A stretch of 64,000 nucleotides of DNA from Deltaproteobacteria bacterium (GTDB lineage: Bacteria; Myxococcota_A; Polyangia; Polyangiales; Polyangiaceae): assembly GCA_003235365.1 (NCBI GenBank), contig QJWJ01000115.1, positions 18,831-82,830 on the forward strand, given 5' to 3'. The notes under the pieces were generated by a model, which saw only the letters and a program-made list of their open reading frames with translations, was not told where the DNA came from and did no database searches. Shown here piece by piece: positions 29,152 to 37,730 of this stretch. Each line of letters starts with the position of its first letter. Position 1 is the first letter of the stretch. The position numbers and the translations under genes were made by a program.

Positions 29152-32100
29152 TCGTCCCTCACGATCAAGGGTTTCAGCGGTAGCCACTGGACGTCCATCA
29201 GATCATCAGCGCTGACCGCGACCGGTGAATCGTCCGACAAGGCACGGGTCAACGGGAACCAGTACTGATTCTGACGGCCCGAGATCGCCAAGCTCGCAAA
29301 CGAAAACCACACGGATGCGTCAGGTGCGCTCACGGCGACCAGTCCGCAAAGCTCCCCGCGTTGCTTCAGCTCGCCAAGCAACAGTGGGTTGCGGGTGGTC
29401 TGATAGTGCTGGACGTCTCGCAGAACCTGGTCCGCGTCGCAGTCCGATTGGACCCACCAAGTCTCGCAACTCCTCGTAGGTGCCGCCGAACGCGTACATT
29501 CGCGGCGCACGGCGCTTGCTCGTGCGACGGTCATCGTTGCCCCGCGCAGCCTCACGCGTCCAAGACGCGCCGACAGTGACTTGGGTGACCGAGCATCACC
29601 AAACGCGTCTCGAATGTCGGAGCGAATCCACAACACCATGCTGCTCGCTGGCGAGAACCGCCGCGCGTATGCCACGGCGGGATCGTTGGACGCCGAGAAC
29701 GCGGCGCGCTCTGAACTGCCGTCGAAGGGCGCGGCTTCGAAGCCCAAGGCCGCGAACGGTCCAAGCACGGCGTGGGTCCAATCCGGTCCCTCGTCAGTGG
29801 CGAGGACTTCCGCGTCGAAGCTCACGACCAGGGGAGTCGCTGAGGCCTGCGCACCCTCGATGCCGCGAATCGCGACGAGGTTGCCGTCGGCGTTGAGCCA
29901 CGTCTCCAAGGCACGCTGATAGAAGGAGCGCCGCCCCTCGACTCGGCGCGAATCCGAGGAACCATCGTCCGTCGCGTTTGGCACCGCCCCGGAGAGAAGC
30001 ACGCCTGGCGCAGCCGAAGCCCGCGCGACGGCAAGGGCCGCTGCGAGGACACCGCGTTCCCAGCGCGGCGCAGGCACGACGATCCATGGCGAGCTTTCAT
30101 CGCTCGCGGCGTTGTTCAACTGCAACCACGTCGCCGAACCTCGCCTGCCAGCCCCCGCCGGTTCGTGCAGCGCCCAACCCGACATCCCCGCAACATCGAA
30201 TGCGGCGAAGCGCAACCCCAAAACCCCAGCGAGAGCACGTTGCCAGTCGTCGGGGTCCGAATGCGACGTACGCAAGCGCTGCCCGACGAGCGCTCCGTAC
30301 AGGCGAATCTCTTCGGGATCAGGAAGCGAAAATTCACCCGGCGCAGTGCCGACGAGCGAACGCAGGCGCGCCTCGAACTCCGAACGGTCGGCATCCGCCC
30401 AAAGGGACAGCTCTGGCGAGCCGAGTTCCGCCGCGGCCGCACGGCGCGCCACATTCGCTGACAGCGACAAGCGCGGAACGTTGTCCAGCGGCGACGATTG
30501 TTCGACAGCTTCGCGAAACGCCACGCGCACCGACACGCCGAGTTCGGTTTCGATGGCCGTGTGATTCAAGACGCGCGGAACCGCACCAACGACGCTCAAC
30601 CTGCCGGTGTCGTGCTGCACCCGGTCATTGCTCGAGACGACCAACCAAGTCTTCATGCCTCGCAATTCGGCAAGCTTGGAGATGAACTGATCATCACTGG
30701 GAGCTATCTCGGGCAGGCGCGAACGCAGAACCACGACTCCCGCGCCAAGCCGAAGAGCAAGCCTTTGCGCCACAGCAATCGCCGGAGACGCCAGCGCCGG
30801 CCCATCGACGATGATCCCCCAGTCGTCGCCGTACGACCGTTGCACCCGAATCGCAACGCGAGGGCCGAAAGAGTCGCGATTGGGGTCGTCGACGGCAGGC
30901 GCAACGACAACCCAATCACGAGCCTTCGAGCGTGACACCGTGAGCGCCACCGATGCGGCCAGCGACGATGCAAGGTCGTGATCGCCTTGAGCCGTCGCGC
31001 CGATCACGTCGAGCGCGCTATCGTAAACTTCGTTGTGACGCGTCGACGCCCCGGAACGATGGGGAGCTGGTGCACTATCACCGCGCAGCAGCGCCTCTGC
31101 AATCGAGGAGACACGAACCACCGCTGTTCGAGGGTCGACGACCGACGCTGGCGCCGGACTGAGCAAGCGCAGCACGTAACCCAGCGCGATCCCCAGGGGG
31201 AAAGCGACCATACTGACCTGCAACGTCGGCATCAAGACTCGCAGCACCTTCTGCTTGTCCCAGAACTTGACTGCCATCAGGCTCGGCAACAGGTAGCCAA
31301 AGCCGAAGGTATCGATCATCTGGACCTGCGGCGCGTAGCGCATCAACACGAACCCGCTGACGTACTTCACCGCGAACCCAACGCTGAAGGTGACCAACAG
31401 ACGTCGCGAACCGACCAACAAGAGCCTGGACAGCGGCGGTACCTTGATGAGCAGCGCACTGAGGTAGAACACAACCAGCGCTTCGACCACCGTCGCCAGC
31501 ACCTTGGTCGGCTGGTACCAAGCCACAGCCAGCAGCGCGGGCACCAAGATGCCGTTGTAGTCCCAGCCGTAGCGGACGTTGTTGCGCGCGCCCAGCACCG
31601 CGCCCATCAGCAGGATGATGTGTGCATGAGGCGACTCCAAGAAGGCCAGCGAGACGGACTCGTTCGCAACTTGAAAACGTGAGACGGTGAAGTTCGTGTA
31701 GCGAAGCAGCACCTGCGTGACGAGAAGGTACGTCAACGTCGTAACGACACTCACACGCGGCAATGCCCGAATCAACCCAGCATTCCAGTAGCTGTTCGCC
31801 AGCAACGGCACCAACACGAGGCCCAAGCTGTACAACTCGCGGGAATGCGTGAGCCCCAACTCGGAAACGACACGCGGTACGACCGCCCCTTCGACGAACA
31901 ACCGCACGAACGATCCGACCGCGATGATCAACAGGAAGCGCTCGCGGCCGAAGAAGGTAAACCAGGCACCGGTACGCGGCAGCCAACGCCCGAGCGCCAC
32001 GGACGCGACATACGTAAGCACTGACTCCAACACGACGAGAACGCCGGTTACCGGCGCCGCCACGAAAACTGTGGCAAGGTAGCCGGGGACGACGAGGCCG

Positions 32101-32240
32101 GCATAGGTCCATCCCAAGGTCTCTTTGAAGAAACTCAGTAGAATCAACCCGATGAAGACGGGCGCATGCAAGCTTCGATCGAGACCGTTGCTTGGAAGCA
32201 GCTGATGTAGCCCCCAGTCCTCCGGCATCGCTGGGAACAT
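29148..32240 (-). CDS. pgsC: Tandem PgsC/CapC membrane protein fused to degenerate hydrolase domains
   Basis: 1030 residues, against about 150 for PgsC/CapC. Residues 24-180 match PgsC: GLVVPGYLATVF (48-59), FFGRERFLLIIAVG (96-109) and LVPLLANSYWNAGL (143-156). A second unit (200-360) repeats the pattern with GILVPALLA (230-238) and LPSLMAVKF, so two PgsC copies are in tandem, about twelve helices in all. The soluble remainder (about 440-1030) seems to hold two copies of the fold of the operon's lipoprotein hydrolase, with the metal ligands lost (APH to APR at 724-726; LHG to IRG at 791-793). First gene of the operon. PgsC is the membrane partner of PgsB. The ATG at 32228 is an alternative start. 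Confidence 0.85.
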   Translation of the reverse strand: MFPAMPEDWGLHQLLPSNGLDRSLHAPVFIGLILLSFFKETLGWTYAGLVVPGYLATVFVAAPVTGVLVVLESVLTYVASVALGRWLPRTGAWFTFFGRERFLLIIAVGSFVRLFVEGAVVPRVVSELGLTHSRELYSLGLVLVPLLANSYWNAGLIRALPRVSVVTTLTYLLVTQVLLRYTNFTVSRFQVANESVSLAFLESPHAHIILLMGAVLGARNNVRYGWDYNGILVPALLAVAWYQPTKVLATVVEALVVFYLSALLIKVPPLSRLLLVGSRRLLVTFSVGFAVKYVSGFVLMRYAPQVQMIDTFGFGYLLPSLMAVKFWDKQKVLRVLMPTLQVSMVAFPLGIALGYVLRLLSPAPASVVDPRTAVVRVSSIAEALLRGDSAPAPHRSGASTRHNEVYDSALDVIGATAQGDHDLASSLAASVALTVSRSKARDWVVVAPAVDDPNRDSFGPRVAIRVQRSYGDDWGIIVDGPALASPAIAVAQRLALRLGAGVVVLRSRLPEIAPSDDQFISKLAELRGMKTWLVVSSNDRVQHDTGRLSVVGAVPRVLNHTAIETELGVSVRVAFREAVEQSSPLDNVPRLSLSANVARRAAAAELGSPELSLWADADRSEFEARLRSLVGTAPGEFSLPDPEEIRLYGALVGQRLRTSHSDPDDWQRALAGVLGLRFAAFDVAGMSGWALHEPAGAGRRGSATWLQLNNAASDESSPWIVVPAPRWERGVLAAALAVARASAAPGVLLSGAVPNATDDGSSDSRRVEGRRSFYQRALETWLNADGNLVAIRGIEGAQASATPLVVSFDAEVLATDEGPDWTHAVLGPFAALGFEAAPFDGSSERAAFSASNDPAVAYARRFSPASSMVLWIRSDIRDAFGDARSPKSLSARLGRVRLRGATMTVARASAVRRECTRSAAPTRSCETWWVQSDCDADQVLRDVQHYQTTRNPLLLGELKQRGELCGLVAVSAPDASVWFSFASLAISGRQNQYWFPLTRALSDDSPVAVSADDLMDVQWLPLKPLIVRDE

Positions 32241-32252
32241 AGGCGAATTCTC

Positions 32253-34709
32253 GTGCTTAGCAAACGACCCAAGCGGAAGGTGCCGAAGGAATTCCTTCAG
32301 CCGCGACCCATGTCTGGTCCGGCGCCGCGGCGAGCCGACGTTTGGAGGTACCTGCCGCTGCCGCTGCTGGCTGCGCTCGTCGGAGTCTTGACCGCAGCGG
32401 CCTGTGCCCAGCCGGTGTTCATCGATCGTTGGTACTCGGGGTTGCTACGGCTGTCCGAGACCCAGGCGAATGCCACTCGCGTCGTGTTGCTGACCGTTTC
32501 GTCGCGCAGCATCAAGGACGGCCAGTGTGGTGAAATGGTCACCCGAGCTCTCACCAACGCTGGCGCACAGGCTGGGTTGATGAGCGGCGTCGTCGGGCCG
32601 CTCTGCCCTCCCGAAACCAACCTGCCTGGAATCGACCCGGAAGTCATCCCGCCGATCGAAGCGCTTCCGCCGACGCTCGTCGACGACGCGTCTTCACTGC
32701 CGACCGGCTTTGACGTCGATGCATTTACGCCCTTGCTCGAAGCATTGGGCATGGCCAAGTCACGTTGGTTGCGCGTTTATTCGTTAGACGCCGTGCCGGT
32801 CGTTTCCATCGAATCGCTGTATTCGAAACAAGTGGATCCAAGCGCACTCGCCGGCAAAGTCGTGGCGATTGCGCTGGCCGACGACGAGCCGGAACGACGG
32901 GATCGACGCCTGGCGTCACGCCTCGCCGCAGGCCTGCAAAGCCCACCGTTGACCCCACCCAAGCACTGGCTGCTCATCGCCATCGCTGCGCTGGCATCCG
33001 CACTGACTGCCCTCGCCACTTCACGGTGGCGGGCGAACCAACGCTGGAGAATGGGGACCTACTTCGGCCTTGGGCTGTCGCTGACGCTCCTGACACCAGC
33101 ATGCCTCGCGTGGAACGTATTGCCCCCCACGCCTGCCGTGGTGCTGGCCAGCGTCGCCTGTTGGGGATGCCTCGAGCTGCCGCGGCGAATCGTCGCGATG
33201 AAAGCGGATCGCAGTGTGGAACGATTGCTCCAAAAGGCGAGTCGCTTGCTGCAAGTCCGAGCGCCTGCTTACGTAGACGAAGCGGCATTCTGGCAGAGCC
33301 TCGCGCGCAGAGCAGCCCAGGCCCATCCCGCCGATGACGTCTTGGTCGCCGAGTTGCCGCCGTTTAGCTGGCGCCTCAAGGTGTGGCCAAACGGTGAACT
33401 GGACGAGTCGGTCATTCGCGAACGCCGTCGCGACATTCGACGCACGCCCTATGCCAACCAACAAGGCGTGCCCGTCTCCAGCGTGGTCGACGACTACCTG
33501 GTCATGAACGGAGTACCGACGGTGATGGTGCCCGTCGCGTATCGCGGCGAGATCGAGGGTTACCTGTTGCTCATCGGTCAGAGCGCCGCAGACTACTTCG
33601 CGGACAATCCCCTGGTCGCTCGAGCGCTCGCAGACGACCTGGCCGCGTTGATCCGCAACCGGCGAATCGTGCTGCAGCAAGAGCAAGCTCAACTTCGCCC
33701 CGGCGGGTTGTCGACGACATCGATGGGCAGCGGTTCGGAACTCATGCTCAGTGGCGCCCGGACGGCTTTGGCCGAACTGCGACTGATGAACCGACTGGTC
33801 CAGTACGCGCCCGTTGGGTTGTGCTACGCGGATCCTTTCGGCGACGTTCGCATCTTGGGCAAGGCCTGGCTGCGCTGGATACCGCAGTTGAGCATCGATT
33901 CGCCGACGACCGCGGCTGGCGGGACACTTGCTCAGGGGCAACTCGCCCTGCGCGAGTTGTTGGAAACACTCACCCAGCAAGTGGGGCAACAAGCTCCGCT
34001 GCTCAGCAACATCGGCGAGGACGGGTTTTCGCTCGACATCCCCGTTCGCCGCAACGACGCACCAGACGTCAAAGCGCTCAAGCTTCAAGTGTTCGCGCTA
34101 CCAAAGACCGACGACGAAGACGTCGGCGGATTCATGGCGTCGTTGACGGAACTGTCGAGCGCCAGCGACAGCATCGCCCCTCGGGCCAGCATTGCCCCGC
34201 AGCAAGGCGATCCTTTGGTGGTGTTCTCTCTCGCGCGCTTGATGCAACGGCTACTCAGTACCATCCCCGGTGAGGCACGCTCCAAACTGCGCTTGCAAAC
34301 CCCGAGGGACACGGCACACGTCGTCGCCCACCGTGGCGAGCTCCGCGACGCGATGCAGAGCTTCTTGGTCAGCGCCGCCAAGCAGGCCTCGAAAGGCAGC
34401 GGGCCACTGGTGGCGCTGAAAGAACTGGATCGGACCGTCGAAGTCCGCATCATGGATCTGAAGCTCGGGGCCCCACTGGCTGCGCTCGAACGCGTGATCT
34501 TGGCGCCCAGCGCCCCACCGGCAGGTCTCGGCCCGCTGGGCGTGTTGGTCAGGGCTGTCGAGAACAGTCACGGCTACGTCGAACTGGTTACCGAGAACAG
34601 TTGGGGACTGGAACTCAAGCTCTTCTTCGTCCGCGCCCGCCCGCGCATCGAGAACCCCGAAGCGGTGCTCGAGGGGCTCAGAAGGCAGAACAGGCCCCTA
34701 CGACTCTAA
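32253..34709 (+). CDS. CHASE2-type membrane sensor with PAS/ATPase-like output
   Basis: 818 residues from a GTG at 32253; an ATG at 32310 is a good alternative. After one membrane helix comes an extracytoplasmic CHASE2-like domain (DRWYSGLLRLSE..., VVLLTVSSRSIK), then two or three helices (about 230-305), the usual CHASE2 layout. The cytoplasmic part has a helical linker, a PAS-like segment (near 505-600: LVQYAPVGLCYADPFGDVRI) and a C-terminal region (about 650-800) shaped like a histidine-kinase ATPase (FSLARLMQRLL, GPLGVLVRAVENSHGYVELV) but without clear H, N or G boxes. It may be a degenerate sensor kinase. It starts 12 bases from the divergent PGA operon, so the two are likely co-regulated; the palindrome at 32285-32298 lies between or within their starts. 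Confidence 0.7.
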   Translation: MLSKRPKRKVPKEFLQPRPMSGPAPRRADVWRYLPLPLLAALVGVLTAAACAQPVFIDRWYSGLLRLSETQANATRVVLLTVSSRSIKDGQCGEMVTRALTNAGAQAGLMSGVVGPLCPPETNLPGIDPEVIPPIEALPPTLVDDASSLPTGFDVDAFTPLLEALGMAKSRWLRVYSLDAVPVVSIESLYSKQVDPSALAGKVVAIALADDEPERRDRRLASRLAAGLQSPPLTPPKHWLLIAIAALASALTALATSRWRANQRWRMGTYFGLGLSLTLLTPACLAWNVLPPTPAVVLASVACWGCLELPRRIVAMKADRSVERLLQKASRLLQVRAPAYVDEAAFWQSLARRAAQAHPADDVLVAELPPFSWRLKVWPNGELDESVIRERRRDIRRTPYANQQGVPVSSVVDDYLVMNGVPTVMVPVAYRGEIEGYLLLIGQSAADYFADNPLVARALADDLAALIRNRRIVLQQEQAQLRPGGLSTTSMGSGSELMLSGARTALAELRLMNRLVQYAPVGLCYADPFGDVRILGKAWLRWIPQLSIDSPTTAAGGTLAQGQLALRELLETLTQQVGQQAPLLSNIGEDGFSLDIPVRRNDAPDVKALKLQVFALPKTDDEDVGGFMASLTELSSASDSIAPRASIAPQQGDPLVVFSLARLMQRLLSTIPGEARSKLRLQTPRDTAHVVAHRGELRDAMQSFLVSAAKQASKGSGPLVALKELDRTVEVRIMDLKLGAPLAALERVILAPSAPPAGLGPLGVLVRAVENSHGYVELVTENSWGLELKLFFVRARPRIENPEAVLEGLRRQNRPLRL
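32285..32298. promoter_or_regulatory. 14-base perfect palindrome in the PGA operon divergent region
   Basis: GAAGGAATTCCTTC reads the same on both strands. It is 45 bases upstream of the pgsC start and either 12 bases ahead of the ATG at 32310 or inside the sensor gene if the GTG at 32253 is used. It could be the operator of a dimeric regulator. Confidence 0.4.
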
Positions 34710-34770
34710 AGGGGCAAGCACGGCGAGCACGATTGTCGGGCGTTTCTTCGACTCCATTCTCTGTTGCATC

Positions 34771-34803
34771 GAATGAGAGTCCGCGAATCGCGAACTCTCA
34801 TTC
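34771..34803. terminator. Bidirectional hairpin terminator
   Basis: A perfect ten-base stem, GAATGAGAGT (34771-34780) with ACTCTCATTC (34794-34803), and a smaller inner CGCG/CGCG pairing, lies between two convergent genes. Stops at 34709 and 34807 flank it. Confidence 0.7.
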
Positions 34804-34806
34804 AGT

Positions 34807-36687
34807 TCACTTTGGCGGCCGCTCGAAGACGTTCAAGACGTGACCGCGAAGTTGGTCGCACAACGGGTCGTCGCTCTGTTGCTCTTCCGATGGATCGAGC
34901 CGCGTGTTGAAGCACTGCCAACCGCGGTCATAGGGAGTTCGAGCAAATAACTTGATCTCGCCGCGCATGACGCCCCAGTTCTCGAAGGCACAACTCCACA
35001 CAGCGGCGCAATTGGTCATCGGCAGTGTGCGAGCTGGTGCGGGGCGTCTCAGGAGGCTGGCGCCCAACAACTTGCCGCGGAACGGATCGAGTTGCGGCGC
35101 GTCCCAAACGCCCATCAGGTCCAGTGCCGTGACCATCATGTCAGGGTGAAAGGTGAAGTGATCGCGATGAGCGATCAACGCGGTGCGCTCCTCCTGGGTG
35201 AGCGAACCTGCTGGCGCATCGACGAAGGCTGGGACCTTCACTTCTTCATCGAACAAAGTGAACGTATGGCCCATTTGCCCATGTTCGCGAAACGCTTCGC
35301 CGTGGTCACTCGTGTACATCACCACGGTACGGGGCCCGAATGACGCATCGCGAATCGCCCGGATCATTCTCCCCAGATGGGTGTCCTGTTGCACGACCGC
35401 ATTTTGATAGTAATTGCGCAACTTGGTGGTCGAATCCGGGCCCTTCTCGAACGCTGCGGGTTGATGCGGTTGTTCTCGGTGCTCGTCGACGAAGTACGGA
35501 TAGTGAACGTTGGCGAGATGCAGAACGACGAAGAACGGCTCGCGCAGATTGGCGACGTTGCTCTGCACGTAGTCGGCAAGGCGCGCTTCGTCCGCCCCCA
35601 TGTCCAAATCGGCATCCCCCTGCAGCTGGGTCGCGCTCACGAAGCTGTCTACGCCGAGATTCTGAACGAATAGCCTCGAATTGGCGAAGAACAGGTTCTG
35701 CGCCGTCCAGTAGGCAGTCTGCCAACCGGCGGCTTTGGCGTAGTCGAACAACAAGGGCCAGGTATGCAGCACTTCGTGAGTATCCGAAGGAGCAACCCCC
35801 GCCCACAGCACGGGCAATGAGATCGCCGTAGTCGAATCGAGGGCGCGCATCTGGCGCAGCCCGTGACGCCCCGGCAGCAGCTCGTTCGTCGTCGGACTCT
35901 GCCTGCATCCGGGCTCGAACTCGGAACAAAAGGCATCGGCACGAACACTCTCACTGACGACGAACACCACGTTGCGAGGAACGGCGGGACGCGCGTCGAT
36001 CGGAGCGACGTGCGTTGAATGCCTCAACGAAGGACGGGTGCGTTGGTCGTCTTCGAGCCCGCCCAATTGCCCCCAGACGTAAGCGCCAATCGCGTTGAGG
36101 TACAGCGTGTCGGGTGTCGATGCCTGGGCTGCCCGATGTTGCGTCGGAATGAACCAGCTCCCCACGAACAGCAGCGGAGCCAACCAGGCAAGCCGCGGCC
36201 GCGCGACGGGCATCGTTTTGCAGCGCAACACCACCAAGCCCAGCGCAAGCACGAAGAACGGCAACTTGGAAGTCGCGTAACTCGTTGCGTCCGCGCGAAG
36301 CTGACTGAACACGCTATCGGTCAAGTCCGCAGCAAAGAGCGTCAAGTCCTTGTTGAGGTACGCGTGGTACTGCTCGAAGAAGTACGCTTGCCCGCCGAGG
36401 GAGAACGTCATGCCCAAGACGAAAACCCCCCCCGCAAACCAGCCGCTGACGGCACGCTGAGATACCGCCCACAACAGCAGCGCCCAAACGCAGCAACTCT
36501 GCGAACAAGCCGCGACGTAGGTCAGCTTCTGCCACGTCGAGAAGTCGGCGATGTCGCCGCCGCGCAAGGCGACATCCAGACAGATCGAGGCGAGTGCGGG
36601 CGCCAGTAAAACGACCAGCGCCACGCGGCTGGCGCCCGGTCCTGTCAAGCGGCTTCGAACGAATGCAACCAGTGCAAATCTCTCCAT
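34807..36687 (-). CDS. Membrane sulfatase-fold enzyme (alkaline phosphatase superfamily)
   Basis: 626 residues from the ATG at 36687; a TTG two codons earlier is possible. Four to five membrane helices (about 20-200) are followed by a periplasmic domain of the sulfatase/phosphoethanolamine-transferase fold. VVFVVSESVRADAF marks the first metal-binding and nucleophile region, STTAISLPVLWAG matches the family's second active-site loop, LHLANVHYPYF and YTSDHGEAFREHG (metal-binding Asp-His) plus MGHTF complete it. The layout is like EptA/LtaS-type enzymes that move a phospho-group onto lipid A or other envelope glycans. True substrate is unknown. The usual Thr nucleophile is not certain here; a Ser or Thr in SES or STTA would serve. 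It faces the CHASE2 gene. Confidence 0.75.
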   Translation of the reverse strand: MERFALVAFVRSRLTGPGASRVALVVLLAPALASICLDVALRGGDIADFSTWQKLTYVAACSQSCCVWALLLWAVSQRAVSGWFAGGVFVLGMTFSLGGQAYFFEQYHAYLNKDLTLFAADLTDSVFSQLRADATSYATSKLPFFVLALGLVVLRCKTMPVARPRLAWLAPLLFVGSWFIPTQHRAAQASTPDTLYLNAIGAYVWGQLGGLEDDQRTRPSLRHSTHVAPIDARPAVPRNVVFVVSESVRADAFCSEFEPGCRQSPTTNELLPGRHGLRQMRALDSTTAISLPVLWAGVAPSDTHEVLHTWPLLFDYAKAAGWQTAYWTAQNLFFANSRLFVQNLGVDSFVSATQLQGDADLDMGADEARLADYVQSNVANLREPFFVVLHLANVHYPYFVDEHREQPHQPAAFEKGPDSTTKLRNYYQNAVVQQDTHLGRMIRAIRDASFGPRTVVMYTSDHGEAFREHGQMGHTFTLFDEEVKVPAFVDAPAGSLTQEERTALIAHRDHFTFHPDMMVTALDLMGVWDAPQLDPFRGKLLGASLLRRPAPARTLPMTNCAAVWSCAFENWGVMRGEIKLFARTPYDRGWQCFNTRLDPSEEQQSDDPLCDQLRGHVLNVFERPPK

Positions 36688-36868
36688 CGTCAATCACACG
36701 CCCCGCGAAACCGCGCGTGCGCAGCGCTTCACTCGAGACAGTTGCTACATTTGGGTAACACAACCTTCGCGGCCATGTGACGTCGTTACCCGTCTGACCG
36801 CCTCGGGCCGACGCCAAACGAACACCCAGCAACGTGGAAATCCGCATGGGTTCCCCATCCGACCGAAC

Positions 36869-36917
36869 GCTCGGCTCATGGCTGTCCCCACCCTGGGTTA
36901 CGCCGGGGGAGCCGAGC
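36869..36917 (-). terminator. Hairpin after the DUF420 gene
   Basis: GCTCGGCTC (36869-36877) pairs perfectly with GAGCCGAGC (36909-36917), with an inner CCCC/GGGG pairing. It begins four bases beyond the stop of the DUF420 gene. Confidence 0.6.
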
Positions 36918-36920
36918 CGC

Positions 36921-37451
36921 TCACGTGTTGTAGAGCATCCAGTAGACCACCACGCCGCTCACCGACACGTACAACCACAGCGGGAGTGTCCAGCGTGCGA
37001 CTTTGCGATGCCCACCGATTCGACCGGTCCAGCCTCGGTAGATGGTGAACAAGGCGAGCGGGATGATGACGGCCGCCAAGAGAATGTGCGGGATCAAGAA
37101 ACCGAAATACACGAACCGCAACCAGCCTTCGCCTTGGAAGGGAACCGAACCGACGCGGGCGTGGTGCAGGAGATAGAAAACCAAGAACAGCGACGAAAGC
37201 GCGAAGGCGGTCAGCATGCACGCGCGATGAAGGCGCAGAGCGCCACGGCGTACGGCGACGTAGCCGACGACCAGCGCGCAAGCGGCCGTCGCGTTCAGGC
37301 AGGCATTGAAAGTGGCAAGTGGCGCTGGCCCCACTCCCGCAGTCGTTTTCGGAAGCAGTCCGATGACGACTGCAACCGCCACACAAACGAAGACGGACAA
37401 CCCGACGATCACGCGTCGGGCGAACTGAGTGTCGGTGGCTTCCGTGTTCAT
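36921..37451 (-). CDS. DUF420 membrane protein
   Basis: 176 residues from the ATG at 37451. Five hydrophobic helices and the DUF420 landmarks FNACLNATAACAL, HRACMLTAFALSSLFLVFYLLHH and HILLAAVIIPLAL with conserved His residues in helices identify the family. The staphylococcal member CtaM is needed for an aa3-type terminal oxidase, so a role in oxidase assembly is likely; no oxidase gene is in this window. Antisense and upstream frames are not coding-like. It is transcribed alone, with a hairpin just after its stop. Confidence 0.85.
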   Translation of the reverse strand: MNTEATDTQFARRVIVGLSVFVCVAVAVVIGLLPKTTAGVGPAPLATFNACLNATAACALVVGYVAVRRGALRLHRACMLTAFALSSLFLVFYLLHHARVGSVPFQGEGWLRFVYFGFLIPHILLAAVIIPLALFTIYRGWTGRIGGHRKVARWTLPLWLYVSVSGVVVYWMLYNT

Positions 37452-37730
37452 GGCGACGATTCCTGACTGCGACCCGGGGAACTGGGGACCGGCTGGCAAC
37501 CGCTGGGGAGCGAGCTGCGACGACTGGAGGGGCTTGTGGTCAATGGCTGTGGTGTACGCAATGGGATGCGATGTCGCACCTGAGATAGCTCGACCAGCCG
37601 CACGGTTTCGTGTGCGGCGTCCAGAGGACGGACCGATGACACCTGGCGGTGTCCCACACTCTACGAGAAAAAACGGGCTTTTATGGCCCCAAACGGGGCT
37701 GACGCCCAGGGGCCGTGATATGGTCTGCGC

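Noticed and set aside
33021..34088. 355-codon open frame antisense to the CHASE2 sensor
   Set aside because: No domain is recognised and the sense strand has clear membrane and CHASE2 features.
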